A DNA stretch of 64,000 bases. It comes from Aedoeadaptatus coxii (GTDB lineage: Bacteria; Bacillota; Clostridia; Tissierellales; Peptoniphilaceae). Location of the stretch: the NCBI RefSeq assembly GCF_001553115.1, contig NZ_KQ960157.1:62001-126000 (forward strand). The letters are read 5' to 3'. Below are positions 33,335 through 42,652 of this stretch, piece after piece. How positions within the stretch are numbered: the first letter of the stretch is position 1; each line of letters opens with the position of its first letter. A program made the position numbers and the translations under genes. The notes under the pieces are model-generated. The model was given only the letters and a program-made list of their open reading frames with translations, did not search any database and was not told where the DNA came from.

Positions 33335-33382
33335 ATTATAACAAATGAAAGGGCCGTGAATGTATCATGTATGCTACATGAT
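33335..33382 (-). promoter_or_regulatory. Extended -10 promoter with palindrome upstream of the M23 gene
   Basis: On the minus strand TGTTATAAT is an extended -10 (TATAAT at 33340-33335), without a good -35. Just upstream a perfect 19-base palindrome, ATCATGTA-TGC-TACATGAT (33364-33382), is centred about 45 bases before the expected start, a typical activator position. Confidence 0.5.
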
Positions 33383-33408
33383 GATTACAATTAAATGACA
33401 AAAGGCAC

Positions 33409-33438
33409 AAAAAAAGCGAAGGTGTTTGCCTTCGCTTT
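33409..33438 (-). terminator. Terminator after class II RNR gene
   Basis: Perfect 10-bp stem (33429-33438 with 33413-33422), 6-base loop and a T-run on the minus strand, about 20 bases after the stop codon. Confidence 0.85.
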
Positions 33439-33457
33439 CGTTGTTTTTTATGACGTT

Positions 33458-35578
33458 TTAAATGGCACAGGGGCTGTAGCCGCAATCTTGACATTCGGAG
33501 CAGCCGCCGGTGTGGTTCATTTTGCCGCCGCACATGGGGCAGGTATCCGGGTCTTCTGTCATTTGTTTGGCGATTTCCCGATTTAATTCGTCTTGTAATT
33601 CTTTAATACGATCGCCTTTGTCGCTCTTGGATGTGGTTAAAATACCGCTTCTCGCGCAGCCGTCGCGGTAAATGGTAATGCCTTTAAGGCCCATTTTCCA
33701 CGCGTAGACGTAAAGGTCTTCCACTTCTTCCACGGTAAATTCGTTGGGCACGTTGACCGTAGAGGAGATGGAGGCATCGATATAGTTTTGCCACGCCGAT
33801 TGCACGCGAATCCTGGCTTTGTAATCCAAATTCGATGTGGTAATGACGAAATCCGGCAGGTCTTCTTCTCTCGTAATGTTACGCGCTTCCATTAAATCGC
33901 GAATAATGTCGGTATAGACGGTGTAATAGGTGTCTTCGTCGTGAAGGGATTCGGATTTACGAATGTAGCTGATTTGGAAGATGGGCTCAACGCCGTTGCT
34001 GCAGCCGATTAAGGTGGAGATAGATCCCGTAGGTGCGATGGTTAAAAGCTGGGAGTTTCTGAGGCCGTGTTTTTCAATTAATTCCAACACGTCGTCGTCG
34101 GCATTTTCCTTAATAAAGGGAGATGCCAATACTTTTTCCTTGCGGTAACGAGGGAATGGGCCGTCTTTTTCCGCAAGAAGGGCGGAGGTGCGCAGCGCTT
34201 CGTTGACGAGCACGTGGCCGATGTCGTGAATTAAGGCGAGGGATTCGTCGCTTCCGTAGGCAATGCCCATTTTAATAAACATATCGGCGACGCCCATAAT
34301 TCCCAGTCCGATTTGGCGCAGTTCTTTGGAAAGTTCCCGCTGTTGTTTTAAGGGGTGAAGGGTCATGTTTTCGTCCAGTACGTCGTTTAAATAGATGACC
34401 CCTTCTTTCACCAGTTTCTTAAAGCCTTCGTAATCGAAGCTTGCGTCGTCTTTAAAGGGGTTTTTGACGAATTTCCCCAAGTTGATACTGGAAAGATTAC
34501 AGGATCCGAAGGCGGGAAGAGGTTCTTCGGCACAAGGATTGACGCCGGCGTATTCGAAAGTTTCATCCTCGCTCATAATATGCCAGGAATTAATGCGATC
34601 TTTAAATAGCACGCCGGGCTCCGCCATGTTCCAGTTGTTATATGCCAGGCGATGCATCATATCCCGTGCACTGATTTTTTTTCTGATTTGTTCTCCCGTG
34701 GATTCCACGTCAAAGGACAAGGTAAAGTCTTCGCCGTTTTCGTAAGCCTTAAAGAATTCGTCGCTGCAATTAACGGAAATATTCGCGCTGGTGACCTTAT
34801 CCAAATCGCTTTTTACGTCGATAAAATCCATAATGTCCGGGTGGGATGCGTCCATATTGAGCATAAGGGCGCCGCGACGACCGCGCATACCGATAAGGCC
34901 CGTGGTTAAGGAATAGAGATCCATAAAGCTTACGGCACCTGTGGTGGTAGAGGCTGCGTTATTGACTTTGGCGCCTTTCGGGCGAAGTTTGTTCAGGGTT
35001 AAGCCTACGCCGCCACCGTAACTGTAGGTTCTCGCCATCCACTTCGCCGTGTCGTAAATGGATTCGATATTATCTTCCACTTGGGGCATAACGTAGCAAT
35101 TGGAAAGGGTTATTTTTTTGCCGTGATGTTGAAGGCCTCTGCCTGCCAAAATACGGCCTGCCGGCATAAAGCATTTATCCGCAATGGCTTTTTTAATCGT
35201 CGATTGGCCGCCGCTGACGCGCTCTAAAAATCCTTCAAAATTTTCCGAATGGAAGCGGTATTTCTTTTCGTAAATATCCCGTTGAAGATCGGTCATGTCC
35301 CAGCCGTGTTCTCTTAAACGGGTGCGTTCTTCACGGTAAAGGATGTATTTTTTCGCCGTCTCGGGATCCCGTTTCATAAGGGATACTTCTACGGCGTCTT
35401 GAATGGATTCGATGTCGATCACATCGCCTGTTAACGTCGCCTCCACGTCCCCTACAACGGCTTTTGAAATACCATGATCCACGCCTTTTTTAGTTTCCGC
35501 CATGGCTTTTTCCACGGCGATAATAATTTTCTCTCCGTCGTAAGGAACGACGCCTCCGGTTCTCTTTTTAACTTCCAT
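33458..35578 (-). CDS. nrdJ: Adenosylcobalamin-dependent ribonucleotide reductase (class II)
   Basis: A 706-residue class II reductase that needs adenosylcobalamin but no oxygen. An N-terminal ATP-cone (about 1-90) may bind effector nucleotides. The barrel has N-P-C-A-E-E-P with the conserved Asn, Cys and Glu near 348-354 and S-N-C near 161-163. The C-terminal tail has a zinc-ribbon-like C-P-M-C and C-x2-C-x2-C set for reduction. The length fits the NrdJ-Z family. The start at 35578 has AAGGAG. An inverted pair of DnaA-box-like sites lies upstream (35608-35639). Confidence 0.95.
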   Translation of the reverse strand: MEVKKRTGGVVPYDGEKIIIAVEKAMAETKKGVDHGISKAVVGDVEATLTGDVIDIESIQDAVEVSLMKRDPETAKKYILYREERTRLREHGWDMTDLQRDIYEKKYRFHSENFEGFLERVSGGQSTIKKAIADKCFMPAGRILAGRGLQHHGKKITLSNCYVMPQVEDNIESIYDTAKWMARTYSYGGGVGLTLNKLRPKGAKVNNAASTTTGAVSFMDLYSLTTGLIGMRGRRGALMLNMDASHPDIMDFIDVKSDLDKVTSANISVNCSDEFFKAYENGEDFTLSFDVESTGEQIRKKISARDMMHRLAYNNWNMAEPGVLFKDRINSWHIMSEDETFEYAGVNPCAEEPLPAFGSCNLSSINLGKFVKNPFKDDASFDYEGFKKLVKEGVIYLNDVLDENMTLHPLKQQRELSKELRQIGLGIMGVADMFIKMGIAYGSDESLALIHDIGHVLVNEALRTSALLAEKDGPFPRYRKEKVLASPFIKENADDDVLELIEKHGLRNSQLLTIAPTGSISTLIGCSNGVEPIFQISYIRKSESLHDEDTYYTVYTDIIRDLMEARNITREEDLPDFVITTSNLDYKARIRVQSAWQNYIDASISSTVNVPNEFTVEEVEDLYVYAWKMGLKGITIYRDGCARSGILTTSKSDKGDRIKELQDELNREIAKQMTEDPDTCPMCGGKMNHTGGCSECQDCGYSPCAI

Positions 35579-35607
35579 ACTGTCTCCTTGTTTCGTTTTT
35601 TAATAAC

Positions 35608-35639
35608 TTATCCACAAAATATCAACATGTTGTGGTTAA
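35608..35639. promoter_or_regulatory. Inverted DnaA-box pair upstream of nrdJ
   Basis: A perfect DnaA box TTATCCACA (35608-35616) faces TGTGGTTAA (35631-35639), the reverse of TTAACCACA with one mismatch. The pair is about 30-60 bases before the nrdJ start codon. Together they also form a large inverted repeat TTATCCACAA / TTGTGGTTAA (one mismatch), so an NrdR-type operator is possible too. Confidence 0.6.
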
Positions 35640-35730
35640 CTTCTTACATATGCCTACATATGGTGTCCTCTCCTATGTTACGTCATAGCAACCTATTTTT
35701 CAATTAAAAAAAGGCGGCCGAAGCCACCTT

Positions 35731-36303
35731 TTAGTCGTCGAAACGCGCTAAGTTATACTGCGCAATGGTATTAAGAAGTATTTCTCCGTAGCGGGGATTG
35801 GTACTGTAGCCCGCCGGGTGGAGAGCCTGAGCGTATGCTTCCCTCGTCGTCGCCTCCCTCACCTTTTCATAGCGAGGGGCCTTTGCAATAAGTTTTCCGT
35901 AATCGTAAAAACTTTCCCTGGGAGAATCATAAGTTCTGAAGCCGTCCCGAACCCTTTCTTCGCTCTCGCCAAAAAATTCCGTCGTCGCCAACATCACCGA
36001 TCCTTTTCCCCTGCCTTTGATGCCGAAATAATTATGGTACTCTTTGGAAAGCTGACTTTCGCCGAAATTTGATTCCACCGCCGCCTGAGCAAGGATAACC
36101 GACGGGATTAAGTGGTACCGCTTCCCCACTTCCTGAGCCAAAGGCCCGTAGGTTTCGAAGAATTCTTCCCGGGAATGGATCAGCTCCGGATCGGGATTGT
36201 AACGTGGACGAAGGGTCCAAAATATGATGACGACAAATAAAGCCAAGAGGATTAAACAACCCTGTCGTTTCGAGGGGGCCTTTTTGCTCCTCTTTCGGCT
36301 CAT
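35731..36303 (-). CDS. Membrane-anchored N-acetylglucosaminidase (GH73-like)
   Basis: A 190-residue protein with a basic N-terminus (15 residues), one transmembrane anchor at about 16-30 and an outside glucosaminidase domain at about 45-185. The lysozyme-like start A-Q-A-A-V-E-S-N-F-G-E-S-Q-L-S (near 71-85) holds the catalytic Glu, and the later Y-x-x-Y and Y-D-Y-G-K motifs match FlgJ/Auto-type GH73 enzymes. It should cut peptidoglycan glycan chains. Its ATG abuts the stop of nhaC, so the two are co-transcribed. Confidence 0.85.
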   Translation of the reverse strand: MSRKRSKKAPSKRQGCLILLALFVVIIFWTLRPRYNPDPELIHSREEFFETYGPLAQEVGKRYHLIPSVILAQAAVESNFGESQLSKEYHNYFGIKGRGKGSVMLATTEFFGESEERVRDGFRTYDSPRESFYDYGKLIAKAPRYEKVREATTREAYAQALHPAGYSTNPRYGEILLNTIAQYNLARFDD

Positions 36304-37728
36304 TTATTCCACCTCGATAATGGTCGAAGGATCGTCTTTTGCATAGAAAGTGTTTTGTCCCATGGCCGTCATAATAATGACCACGAGGGGCATAAGGTAG
36401 TTAAAGACGGCAAAGGGGGCGTAAGCCATAGGCGCCACGTGCAGTACGCTTTTCATGTAGACGCCGCAAGTATTCCAGGGCACGAGGGCGCTGGTCACCG
36501 TTCCCGACGCTTCCAATGTGGAAGAGAGCATTTTCGGATGCAGCCCTCTTCGGCGATATTCAGGTGCAAACATACGGCCCGGCACTACGAGGGAAATATA
36601 TTGCTCCGGCATGGTCATATTGGATAGTAGGCAAGACGCCAGTGTCGCCACGACGAGGCCTGTAACGGAGTGAATGCCCTTGACCACCGAATGGACGATG
36701 ACTTCCATTTGGCCTGTGCGCTCGGCGATGCCGCCGAACATCATGGCGATCAGGGTAAGGGACACGGATTGCATCATATTCATGAGTCCTCCGGCGGTTA
36801 AGAGCTTATCCAGCCCTTCCATACCCGTGGCGGATACGTAACCGTCCATGCCGCTGCCTAAAATTTCTTTAAAGCCTACGGTCGGTTGAATAATAGGCCC
36901 GATCAATGTGGCCACGGCAATGCCCAATACGATTCCCGGAAGGGCGGGCATTTTAAAGGCAATGGTGACGATAACCACAATGGGCGGAATAAGCAAGAGA
37001 GGGCTTATGACAAAGGCCTCTTTTAGACCCGATTGCAGCTCTTGAATCCCCGACACATCGGCAATGCCGATTTGTGCGCTGTAGTGGCGAGTCAAAAAGG
37101 CGAAGATCACGAGGGTTAAAATGTAGGTGATCATGGTGGGCTTGACCATGGCCTTTACGTGGGTAAAGACGTCGGTTCCCGCCATAGCAGGCGCCAAATT
37201 CGTCGTATCGGAAAGGGGGCTCATTTTGTCGCCGAAATAGGCGCCGGAGAGAATGGCTCCGGCGGTAACGGGAGCGGGAATATGTAGCCCCTGTGCAATA
37301 CCCATAAGGGCGATGCCCATGGTAGCGGCCGTACCCCAGCTACTGCCCGTAGCGAGTGATGTTATAGAACAAATAAGGCAGGCGGCCACGAGAAAAATCG
37401 ATGGCTTTAGAATGTTCAGCCCGTAATAAATCATAGAAGGTACTACACCTGTGGCGATCCAAATGCCTACTAAAATTCCGATGGTGATTAAAATCATAAC
37501 CGAAGGAAGTGCCTGTGAAATCCCCCGAACCATAGATTTTTCAATATCGTCCCAGCTGTAACCGATATGCATGGCCATTAAAGCGGCGAAGATCACGCCG
37601 ATAAACATGGGGATGTGGGGATTGATCTTAAAGACCAAAATGCTCACACACATAATGAGCACAAGACCCGCAAAGACGATGAGCGCTTCGGCCAACGTCG
37701 CCTTTCTGGGTTCGTAATTTTCCTTCAT
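36304..37728 (-). CDS. nhaC: Na+/H+ antiporter NhaC
   Basis: A 474-residue NhaC-type antiporter with about 11-12 transmembrane helices. The start K-A-T-L-A-E-A-L-I-V-F and the central T-G-S-S-W-G-T-A-A-T-M-G near 127-138 and G-D-K-M-S-P-L-S-D-T-T-N near 165-176 are family motifs. It keeps sodium and pH balance; malate/lactate exchangers of the same family are the alternative. It is followed without gap by the glucosaminidase gene. GGAGG precedes the ATG. Confidence 0.9.
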   Translation of the reverse strand: MKENYEPRKATLAEALIVFAGLVLIMCVSILVFKINPHIPMFIGVIFAALMAMHIGYSWDDIEKSMVRGISQALPSVMILITIGILVGIWIATGVVPSMIYYGLNILKPSIFLVAACLICSITSLATGSSWGTAATMGIALMGIAQGLHIPAPVTAGAILSGAYFGDKMSPLSDTTNLAPAMAGTDVFTHVKAMVKPTMITYILTLVIFAFLTRHYSAQIGIADVSGIQELQSGLKEAFVISPLLLIPPIVVIVTIAFKMPALPGIVLGIAVATLIGPIIQPTVGFKEILGSGMDGYVSATGMEGLDKLLTAGGLMNMMQSVSLTLIAMMFGGIAERTGQMEVIVHSVVKGIHSVTGLVVATLASCLLSNMTMPEQYISLVVPGRMFAPEYRRRGLHPKMLSSTLEASGTVTSALVPWNTCGVYMKSVLHVAPMAYAPFAVFNYLMPLVVIIMTAMGQNTFYAKDDPSTIIEVE

Positions 37729-37783
37729 GGTGCCCTCCTTACTTCATGGCATTTCATTTTTAAAATAGCTTTGTTGATTTTAT

Positions 37784-37812
37784 ATTATAGTCTAAATTTC
37801 TTTCTCTATCAC
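37784..37812 (-). promoter_or_regulatory. Candidate nhaC promoter
   Basis: On the minus strand GTGATA (37812-37807) and TATAAT (37789-37784) are 17 bases apart, about 55 bases before the nhaC start. The -35 matches four of six positions. Confidence 0.5.
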
Positions 37813-37913
37813 GGGATTTTTACAGCTCCCGGCAATAAAAATCTTAAGAACTTTCTAAATTTATAAGGCGCTTTTATTTTACCATATCTCTTTTCACTCA
37901 TGTTTTCTCCAAT

Positions 37914-37936
37914 AAAAAAACCCGCCGAAGCGGGTT
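37914..37936 (-). terminator. Terminator after first brnQ
   Basis: Stem AACCCGC / GCGGGTT with a TTCG loop (minus strand) and seven Ts. Confidence 0.85.
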
Positions 37937-37948
37937 CAGTGGTTTGTA

Positions 37949-39274
37949 TTAGAAGATACCGCCTTGTTCGTGCTGATCGCGGGTTTTGCCGATGCCCATT
38001 TTACCGAGCACCCAACCGACTGCGAAGCAGACGACGGAGGGAACGAACCAGGTAAAGCCGAATTGACCGAGAGGCAGACCCTTAATCGTTTCAACTAAAC
38101 TGTCCAATCCAACCATGCCGCCGACGGTTTCGATCACGGCGACGACCAATACGCCGGCTACCATGAGGATAAAAGCCATGTCGTATTGAACGTGTTTTTC
38201 AAACATCATGTAAACGACGAGGGCGATAATGACCGGGTAGACGATGGTCAATACCGGGCCTGCCAATGCGATAATGGCATCGACGCCGATTAAGGAAAGT
38301 GCAAAACTGATTAAAGTGACGACGATAACGGTGTATTCATATTTGATCTTACCGTCGCTGATGTCGGCAAAGAAGTTGCCGGCTGCAGAAATTAAGCCGA
38401 CAGCTGTCGTCATACAAGCTAAGGTAACGGCAACGGCAAGGGCAAACTTACCGAAGTTACCGAACAACATGCCGACGAGGCCTACTAAAATTTCTACGCG
38501 GGAGTTGTCGGGAGTGTAAATCGCGCTGCCTTGTGCACCTAAATAGGTGAGGCCACCGTATACGAGGGCGAGGGCGACAAAGCAGACGATGCCGACTTTA
38601 ACAATAAAGGATTTGCGCTCTCTGTCGCTGACTTCGCCATAGCCTTTTCGAACCAAGTCCGCCACGACGATACCGGTAAACAAAGGAGCTGCCAAAGCGT
38701 CGAGGGTTTGATAACCTTCATAGAAACCTTTTACGAAAAGGCCGCCTTCGTGGGGCACGGGGACGATTTCGCCGACGGGAGAAATAATCGCTTTGACGAT
38801 AATAAGCGCGAGGAAAATCAAGAGCGCCGGGGTAATGTATTTCCCGATAATATCGACGACGCCGCTTTCTTTATAGGATAGCGCAAATGCAATAGCAAAG
38901 AAGATTAATGATGTAACAAAAATCGGAGCGTTGGGCAGGAAGGGTTGAACACCGACTTCGTGAGTTGTGGCAGCCGTTCTCGGAATGGCAAAGGCCGGCC
39001 CGATACAGATAATGGCCACGAGGGATAAAAGTTTAGAGAAGCCGGGACTTACCCGCTTACCTAAGTCGACGGCGCGACCGCCGGCAAATGCCGTAATAAA
39101 AACGGTGACAATGGGGATTACCGGGTCGGCAAGCAAAAAGCCCATCATAACGGAGAACCAACCGTCTCCTGATCCGACACCAAGATAAGGTGGGAAGATT
39201 AAGTTGCCTGCACCGAAGAAAATAGCAAATAGCGCAAGGCCGCTGACGAAAATATCTTGTGTTTTCTTGTTCAC
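37949..39274 (-). CDS. brnQ: Branched-chain amino acid carrier BrnQ, copy 1
   Basis: A 441-residue LIVCS-family sodium-coupled carrier for leucine, isoleucine and valine with 12 predicted helices. The N-terminal helix F-F-G-A-G-N-L-I-F-P-P and the following P-R-T-A-A-T-T-H-E-V near 103 are typical. No ATG is suitably placed; the GTG at 39274 has AAGGAG eight bases upstream and gives the family N-terminus. An upstream in-frame ATG would extend the protein past its own promoter. A closely related gene lies just upstream. Confidence 0.9.
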   Translation of the reverse strand: MNKKTQDIFVSGLALFAIFFGAGNLIFPPYLGVGSGDGWFSVMMGFLLADPVIPIVTVFITAFAGGRAVDLGKRVSPGFSKLLSLVAIICIGPAFAIPRTAATTHEVGVQPFLPNAPIFVTSLIFFAIAFALSYKESGVVDIIGKYITPALLIFLALIIVKAIISPVGEIVPVPHEGGLFVKGFYEGYQTLDALAAPLFTGIVVADLVRKGYGEVSDRERKSFIVKVGIVCFVALALVYGGLTYLGAQGSAIYTPDNSRVEILVGLVGMLFGNFGKFALAVAVTLACMTTAVGLISAAGNFFADISDGKIKYEYTVIVVTLISFALSLIGVDAIIALAGPVLTIVYPVIIALVVYMMFEKHVQYDMAFILMVAGVLVVAVIETVGGMVGLDSLVETIKGLPLGQFGFTWFVPSVVCFAVGWVLGKMGIGKTRDQHEQGGIF

Positions 39275-39579
39275 AAAATCATCTCCTTTGAAAAATTTTA
39301 AGTATATATTGCCCTTGAACAACATTATACACAAATGGCCTCTATTTTTAAACTAAATCTTTCAATTAAAGAAAAGAGTCTATATTTTATTGTGTATACA
39401 AAATTAATTTGGTTCTGTTGTTTCTAAAACTGCATAATTTACATTTAAAGTTCGAAAAATAACGAATATCTCGAAATTTTAAGACATAAATCCTGCGCAA
39501 TGACATATTCTAACGACAAAAGTTTAAAATAAATGACGGCAACAAAAAAAGCACTTCCGAAGAAATGCTTTTTCTCTGA
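39275..39579. promoter_or_regulatory. Intergenic region between brnQ copies with promoter and terminator
   Basis: About 305 bases, AT-rich, no gene. For the left gene the minus strand has TTTAAA (39352-39347) and TATAAT (39329-39324), 17 bases apart. Near 39544-39573 a hairpin with an 11-base stem (one mismatch) and CGAA loop is followed by Ts on the minus strand, which ends the right-hand brnQ transcript. No T-box or CodY-box was recognised between them. Confidence 0.6.
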
Positions 39580-40908
39580 TTAAAATGCCGGTTGGATATC
39601 GTGATCATCACGAGTTTTGCCGATGCCCATTTTGCCGAGCACCGTGCCGATAACGGCGAAGACGATGCCGGGAACGAGCCAGCTGAATCCGAAGGTTGCC
39701 AGGGGCATCTTGTCGATGAAGCCTGCAATACCTTCAAGGGCGCCGGTATTGGTGTAAATGGTGGAGATGGTAGCTGCCAAGAGAGTACCAACTGCCATGC
39801 CGATAATGGTTCCGTCATATTTAAGTTTGCGGTCAAACATCATAATGAGGGACATGGCGATCAATGCCGGATAAGCAATATCCAATACAGGGCCTGCTAA
39901 TTTAATAATACCTTCTACACCGACGAGGGATAGGGTGAAACTTACGGCGATGCTGACGCAGACGCAAATTTCATATTTCCATTTACCGTGGGATACGGAA
40001 TTGAAGAAGTTACCTGCCGCAGAGGTTAAGCCTACCGATGTGGTTAAGCATGCCAAGCTGACGGCGATACCGAGGGCCACTTTACCCCAGCTGCCGAGCA
40101 AGAGTTCTACGACGCCGACTAAGATATCGACGCGGGTCGCATCTTGGGGGAAGTGTTCGCCGGCTTGTGCGCCGACATAACCGAGACCGCCGTAGATAAG
40201 GATAATGAGTACGAGGGCGATAACGGAGACGGCGACGATCATTTGTTGTTTAACATTTTTCGGTGCGTCGCCATAACCTTTGCGAATCAAGTCGCCGGTT
40301 ACGATGGCCGTACAGAGCAAAGATACCATGGCGTCCATCGTTTGATAACCTTCTTTAACGCCGGTAGTAAAGTGTCCGCCCGGAGCAACCGGAAGAGGTG
40401 TGCCGACGGGGGCGACGGCCGCTTTAACGATAATAATACCTAAGAATAATAACAAGACAGGTGTAATGTATTGACCGATAATATCGACAACGCCCGTTTC
40501 TTTAATGCACAGGGCGAGGGAAATAAGGAAGAAGCCTCCGGATACGATCCAAATGGGAAGATTCGGGAAGAAAGGTAAAAAGGCTACCTCGTATGTCGTA
40601 GCGGCGGTTCTGGGAATCGCGAAAACCGGACCAACACTGATCATGGCCGTAGCGGCTAAAATAAGTGCAAAAGGATAATTGACGCGACGACCGAGGTGGA
40701 CGGCTTCACCCCCCGCAAAAATCGTTACGAGCAAGGTAATGATAGGTACGATAGGGTCAGTTAATAGGAAGCCGGAAATAACCGCCAACCATTGATCTCC
40801 TGCGTGAAAACCGAGAAATGGCGGGAAAATAAGATTGCCTGCGCCGAAGAAAATGGCGAAAAGCGCAAAACCTACTACGATCATATCTTTGATCTTATTA
40901 TTTTTCAT
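39580..40908 (-). CDS. brnQ: Branched-chain amino acid carrier BrnQ, copy 2
   Basis: A 442-residue carrier of the same family and length as the copy at 37949. Both have F-F-G-A-G-N-L-I-F-P-P and a final G-K-T-R-D-x-H segment, so they arose by tandem duplication. The two have separate promoters and terminators, which allows different control or substrate preference. The ATG at 40908 has AAGGAG seven bases upstream; a start eleven codons further up lacks one. A TATAAT-type -10 box lies at 40945-40940 (minus strand). Confidence 0.9.
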   Translation of the reverse strand: MKNNKIKDMIVVGFALFAIFFGAGNLIFPPFLGFHAGDQWLAVISGFLLTDPIVPIITLLVTIFAGGEAVHLGRRVNYPFALILAATAMISVGPVFAIPRTAATTYEVAFLPFFPNLPIWIVSGGFFLISLALCIKETGVVDIIGQYITPVLLLFLGIIIVKAAVAPVGTPLPVAPGGHFTTGVKEGYQTMDAMVSLLCTAIVTGDLIRKGYGDAPKNVKQQMIVAVSVIALVLIILIYGGLGYVGAQAGEHFPQDATRVDILVGVVELLLGSWGKVALGIAVSLACLTTSVGLTSAAGNFFNSVSHGKWKYEICVCVSIAVSFTLSLVGVEGIIKLAGPVLDIAYPALIAMSLIMMFDRKLKYDGTIIGMAVGTLLAATISTIYTNTGALEGIAGFIDKMPLATFGFSWLVPGIVFAVIGTVLGKMGIGKTRDDHDIQPAF

Positions 40909-41111
40909 AGATTCTCTCCTTCTGTTTAATACACGATTCATTATACAGAATACTGAAGAAAAACGCTATAAAAATAGAAAATACAATCGAATAATCGAAA
41001 ATTGCCTCTTTTTTCAACAAATTTTACTCAAAAAATACAAAATTCTAAAAAAACATAGAAAGTTAATTGTTTAGCGACTTTTTGTATTTTATATTTTAAA
41101 TTTAATATTGT

Positions 41112-41567
41112 CTATTTTGCCCTTTTTGCTTCTACGCCTTCCCGCGCTACTAAGACGATGGCATCGTGTTCCATTAAGAGTTCGCCGTCTTTATCCCGAA
41201 TAAAGACATCTAAATGGACGACTCCGTAATCTCCGCCGCTTTTGATTTCGATTTTATCTACGACGAGGGTCGTATAGAGCATAACGTGGGGATAGACGGG
41301 TTTTATCCAGCGCAGGTGATCCATGCCGATGCCTGCCACGACGCCGCCTTCATCGAGTTTGGTGTGTACCCATTTCCCCCAGCAGGCGTAAAAGGTATGA
41401 AAACCCGAGGCGATAATGCCGCCGAAGCGACTTTTCGCCGCCGCTTCCGGGTCCACGTGTATGGGGCGGGGATCGTGAACTTTGGCAAAGTTAATGATTT
41501 CCTGCTCCGTAAATGAAATGGGGCTCAGCTGAAAGGTAAGACCCTCTACATAATCATCTAAATACAT
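41112..41567 (-). CDS. MaoC-like hot-dog-fold dehydratase
   Basis: A 151-residue single hot-dog protein. The MaoC catalytic motif is seen as H-D-P-R-P-I-H-V-D-P at 31-40, with D32 and H37 as the likely pair, followed by A-S-G-F-H-T near 53. It resembles (R)-specific enoyl-CoA hydratases and related MaoC-like proteins. Eleven bases separate it from mnmA upstream, so it may be read from the same mRNA, though the functions look unrelated. Confidence 0.78.
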   Translation of the reverse strand: MYLDDYVEGLTFQLSPISFTEQEIINFAKVHDPRPIHVDPEAAAKSRFGGIIASGFHTFYACWGKWVHTKLDEGGVVAGIGMDHLRWIKPVYPHVMLYTTLVVDKIEIKSGGDYGVVHLDVFIRDKDGELLMEHDAIVLVAREGVEAKRAK

Positions 41568-41578
41568 AGCTCCTCCTT

Positions 41579-42652
41579 TTAACGAGACGAGGTAATGGTG
41601 CCTCCGCCAATGACTTTATCGCCGTCGTAACAGACGACGGCTTGCCCGGATGCAATGGCGCCGTGGGGCGCGTGGAAGTCGACGGTAATCTTGCCGTCGC
41701 CGCGATCCATAAGGGTGGCGGGGGTTTCTTTTCCGTGATACCGGGTTCTCGCCGTAACCTCTATTTTTTCTTGTTGCGGAACGCTGATCCAATTAAAATT
41801 TATGGCCTCCAAGCTGTTTTTCTCAAGGCCTTCTTTCGGCCCGACGATGACTTGGTTTTTTTCCATATCCTTATCCAACACATAAATGGGATGGCCTGCC
41901 GCCACGCCCAATCCTTTTCTCTGGCCGATAGTATAACCTACGGCACCGTCGTGACGGCCGAGGACGTTTCCCGATCCGTCGACGATGTCTCCTTCGGGGT
42001 AGGTCTTATCTTGGAAACGCTCTAAAAATCCCTTGTAGTCTCCGTCGGGTACGAAGCAAATATCTTGGGAATCGTGTTTTTTTGCATTGACGAGACCCGC
42101 TTCTTCGGCGATGCGTCGCACTTCTTCTTTTTCAAGTTCACCTAAGGGAAAGAGGGTGTGGGCGAGCTGATCTTGCGTCAAACTGTAGAGGACGTAGGAT
42201 TGATCTTTTTTCGGATCCGGCCCTTTTAAAAGGGTATAGCGTTTTGTTTCCTCATCATAGCCGATACGGGCGTAGTGGCCCGTGGCGATGTAATCGCAAT
42301 CTAAATCCTTCGCCCGTTTGTAGAGGTCGTTGAATTTTAAATAGCGATTGCAGTCGATACAGGGATTGGGCGTCCAGCCTTTTTCGTAGTAATCGATAAA
42401 TTTCTCGATAACTTCTTCTTGGAAACGCTCGGAAAAGTCGTAGACGAAATAATCCATGCCAAGTTTCGCCGCCACCATGCGGGCGTCGTCGATGTCGTCT
42501 AAGGAACAGCAAGTATGCCCCGTATGTTGTACCGTTTCGTTTTCGTAAAGTTTCATGGTGACGCCGATACATTCGTGACCCTGTTCTTTTAATAAATAGG
42601 CGGCGACGGAACTGTCCACGCCTCCGCTCATGGCTACTAATACGCGACTCAC
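41579..42652 (-). CDS. mnmA: tRNA-specific 2-thiouridylase MnmA
   Basis: A 357-residue enzyme that thiolates U34 of tRNA for Lys, Glu and Gln using ATP and a persulfide. The PP-loop S-G-G-V-D-S-S is at 9-15, and the two catalytic Cys are C98 (in N-P-C-I-D-C) and C199 (in Q-D-I-C-F-V). Length is normal. The GTG start overlaps the stop of the upstream desulfurase gene (GTGA), so its sulfur donor is made from the same mRNA. Confidence 0.95.
   Translation of the reverse strand: MSRVLVAMSGGVDSSVAAYLLKEQGHECIGVTMKLYENETVQHTGHTCCSLDDIDDARMVAAKLGMDYFVYDFSERFQEEVIEKFIDYYEKGWTPNPCIDCNRYLKFNDLYKRAKDLDCDYIATGHYARIGYDEETKRYTLLKGPDPKKDQSYVLYSLTQDQLAHTLFPLGELEKEEVRRIAEEAGLVNAKKHDSQDICFVPDGDYKGFLERFQDKTYPEGDIVDGSGNVLGRHDGAVGYTIGQRKGLGVAAGHPIYVLDKDMEKNQVIVGPKEGLEKNSLEAINFNWISVPQQEKIEVTARTRYHGKETPATLMDRGDGKITVDFHAPHGAIASGQAVVCYDGDKVIGGGTITSSR

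Noticed and set aside
35640-35665. Repeated CATATG motif near nrdJ as a regulatory pair
   Set aside because: Two short self-complementary hexamers with no known factor; not enough to call a site.
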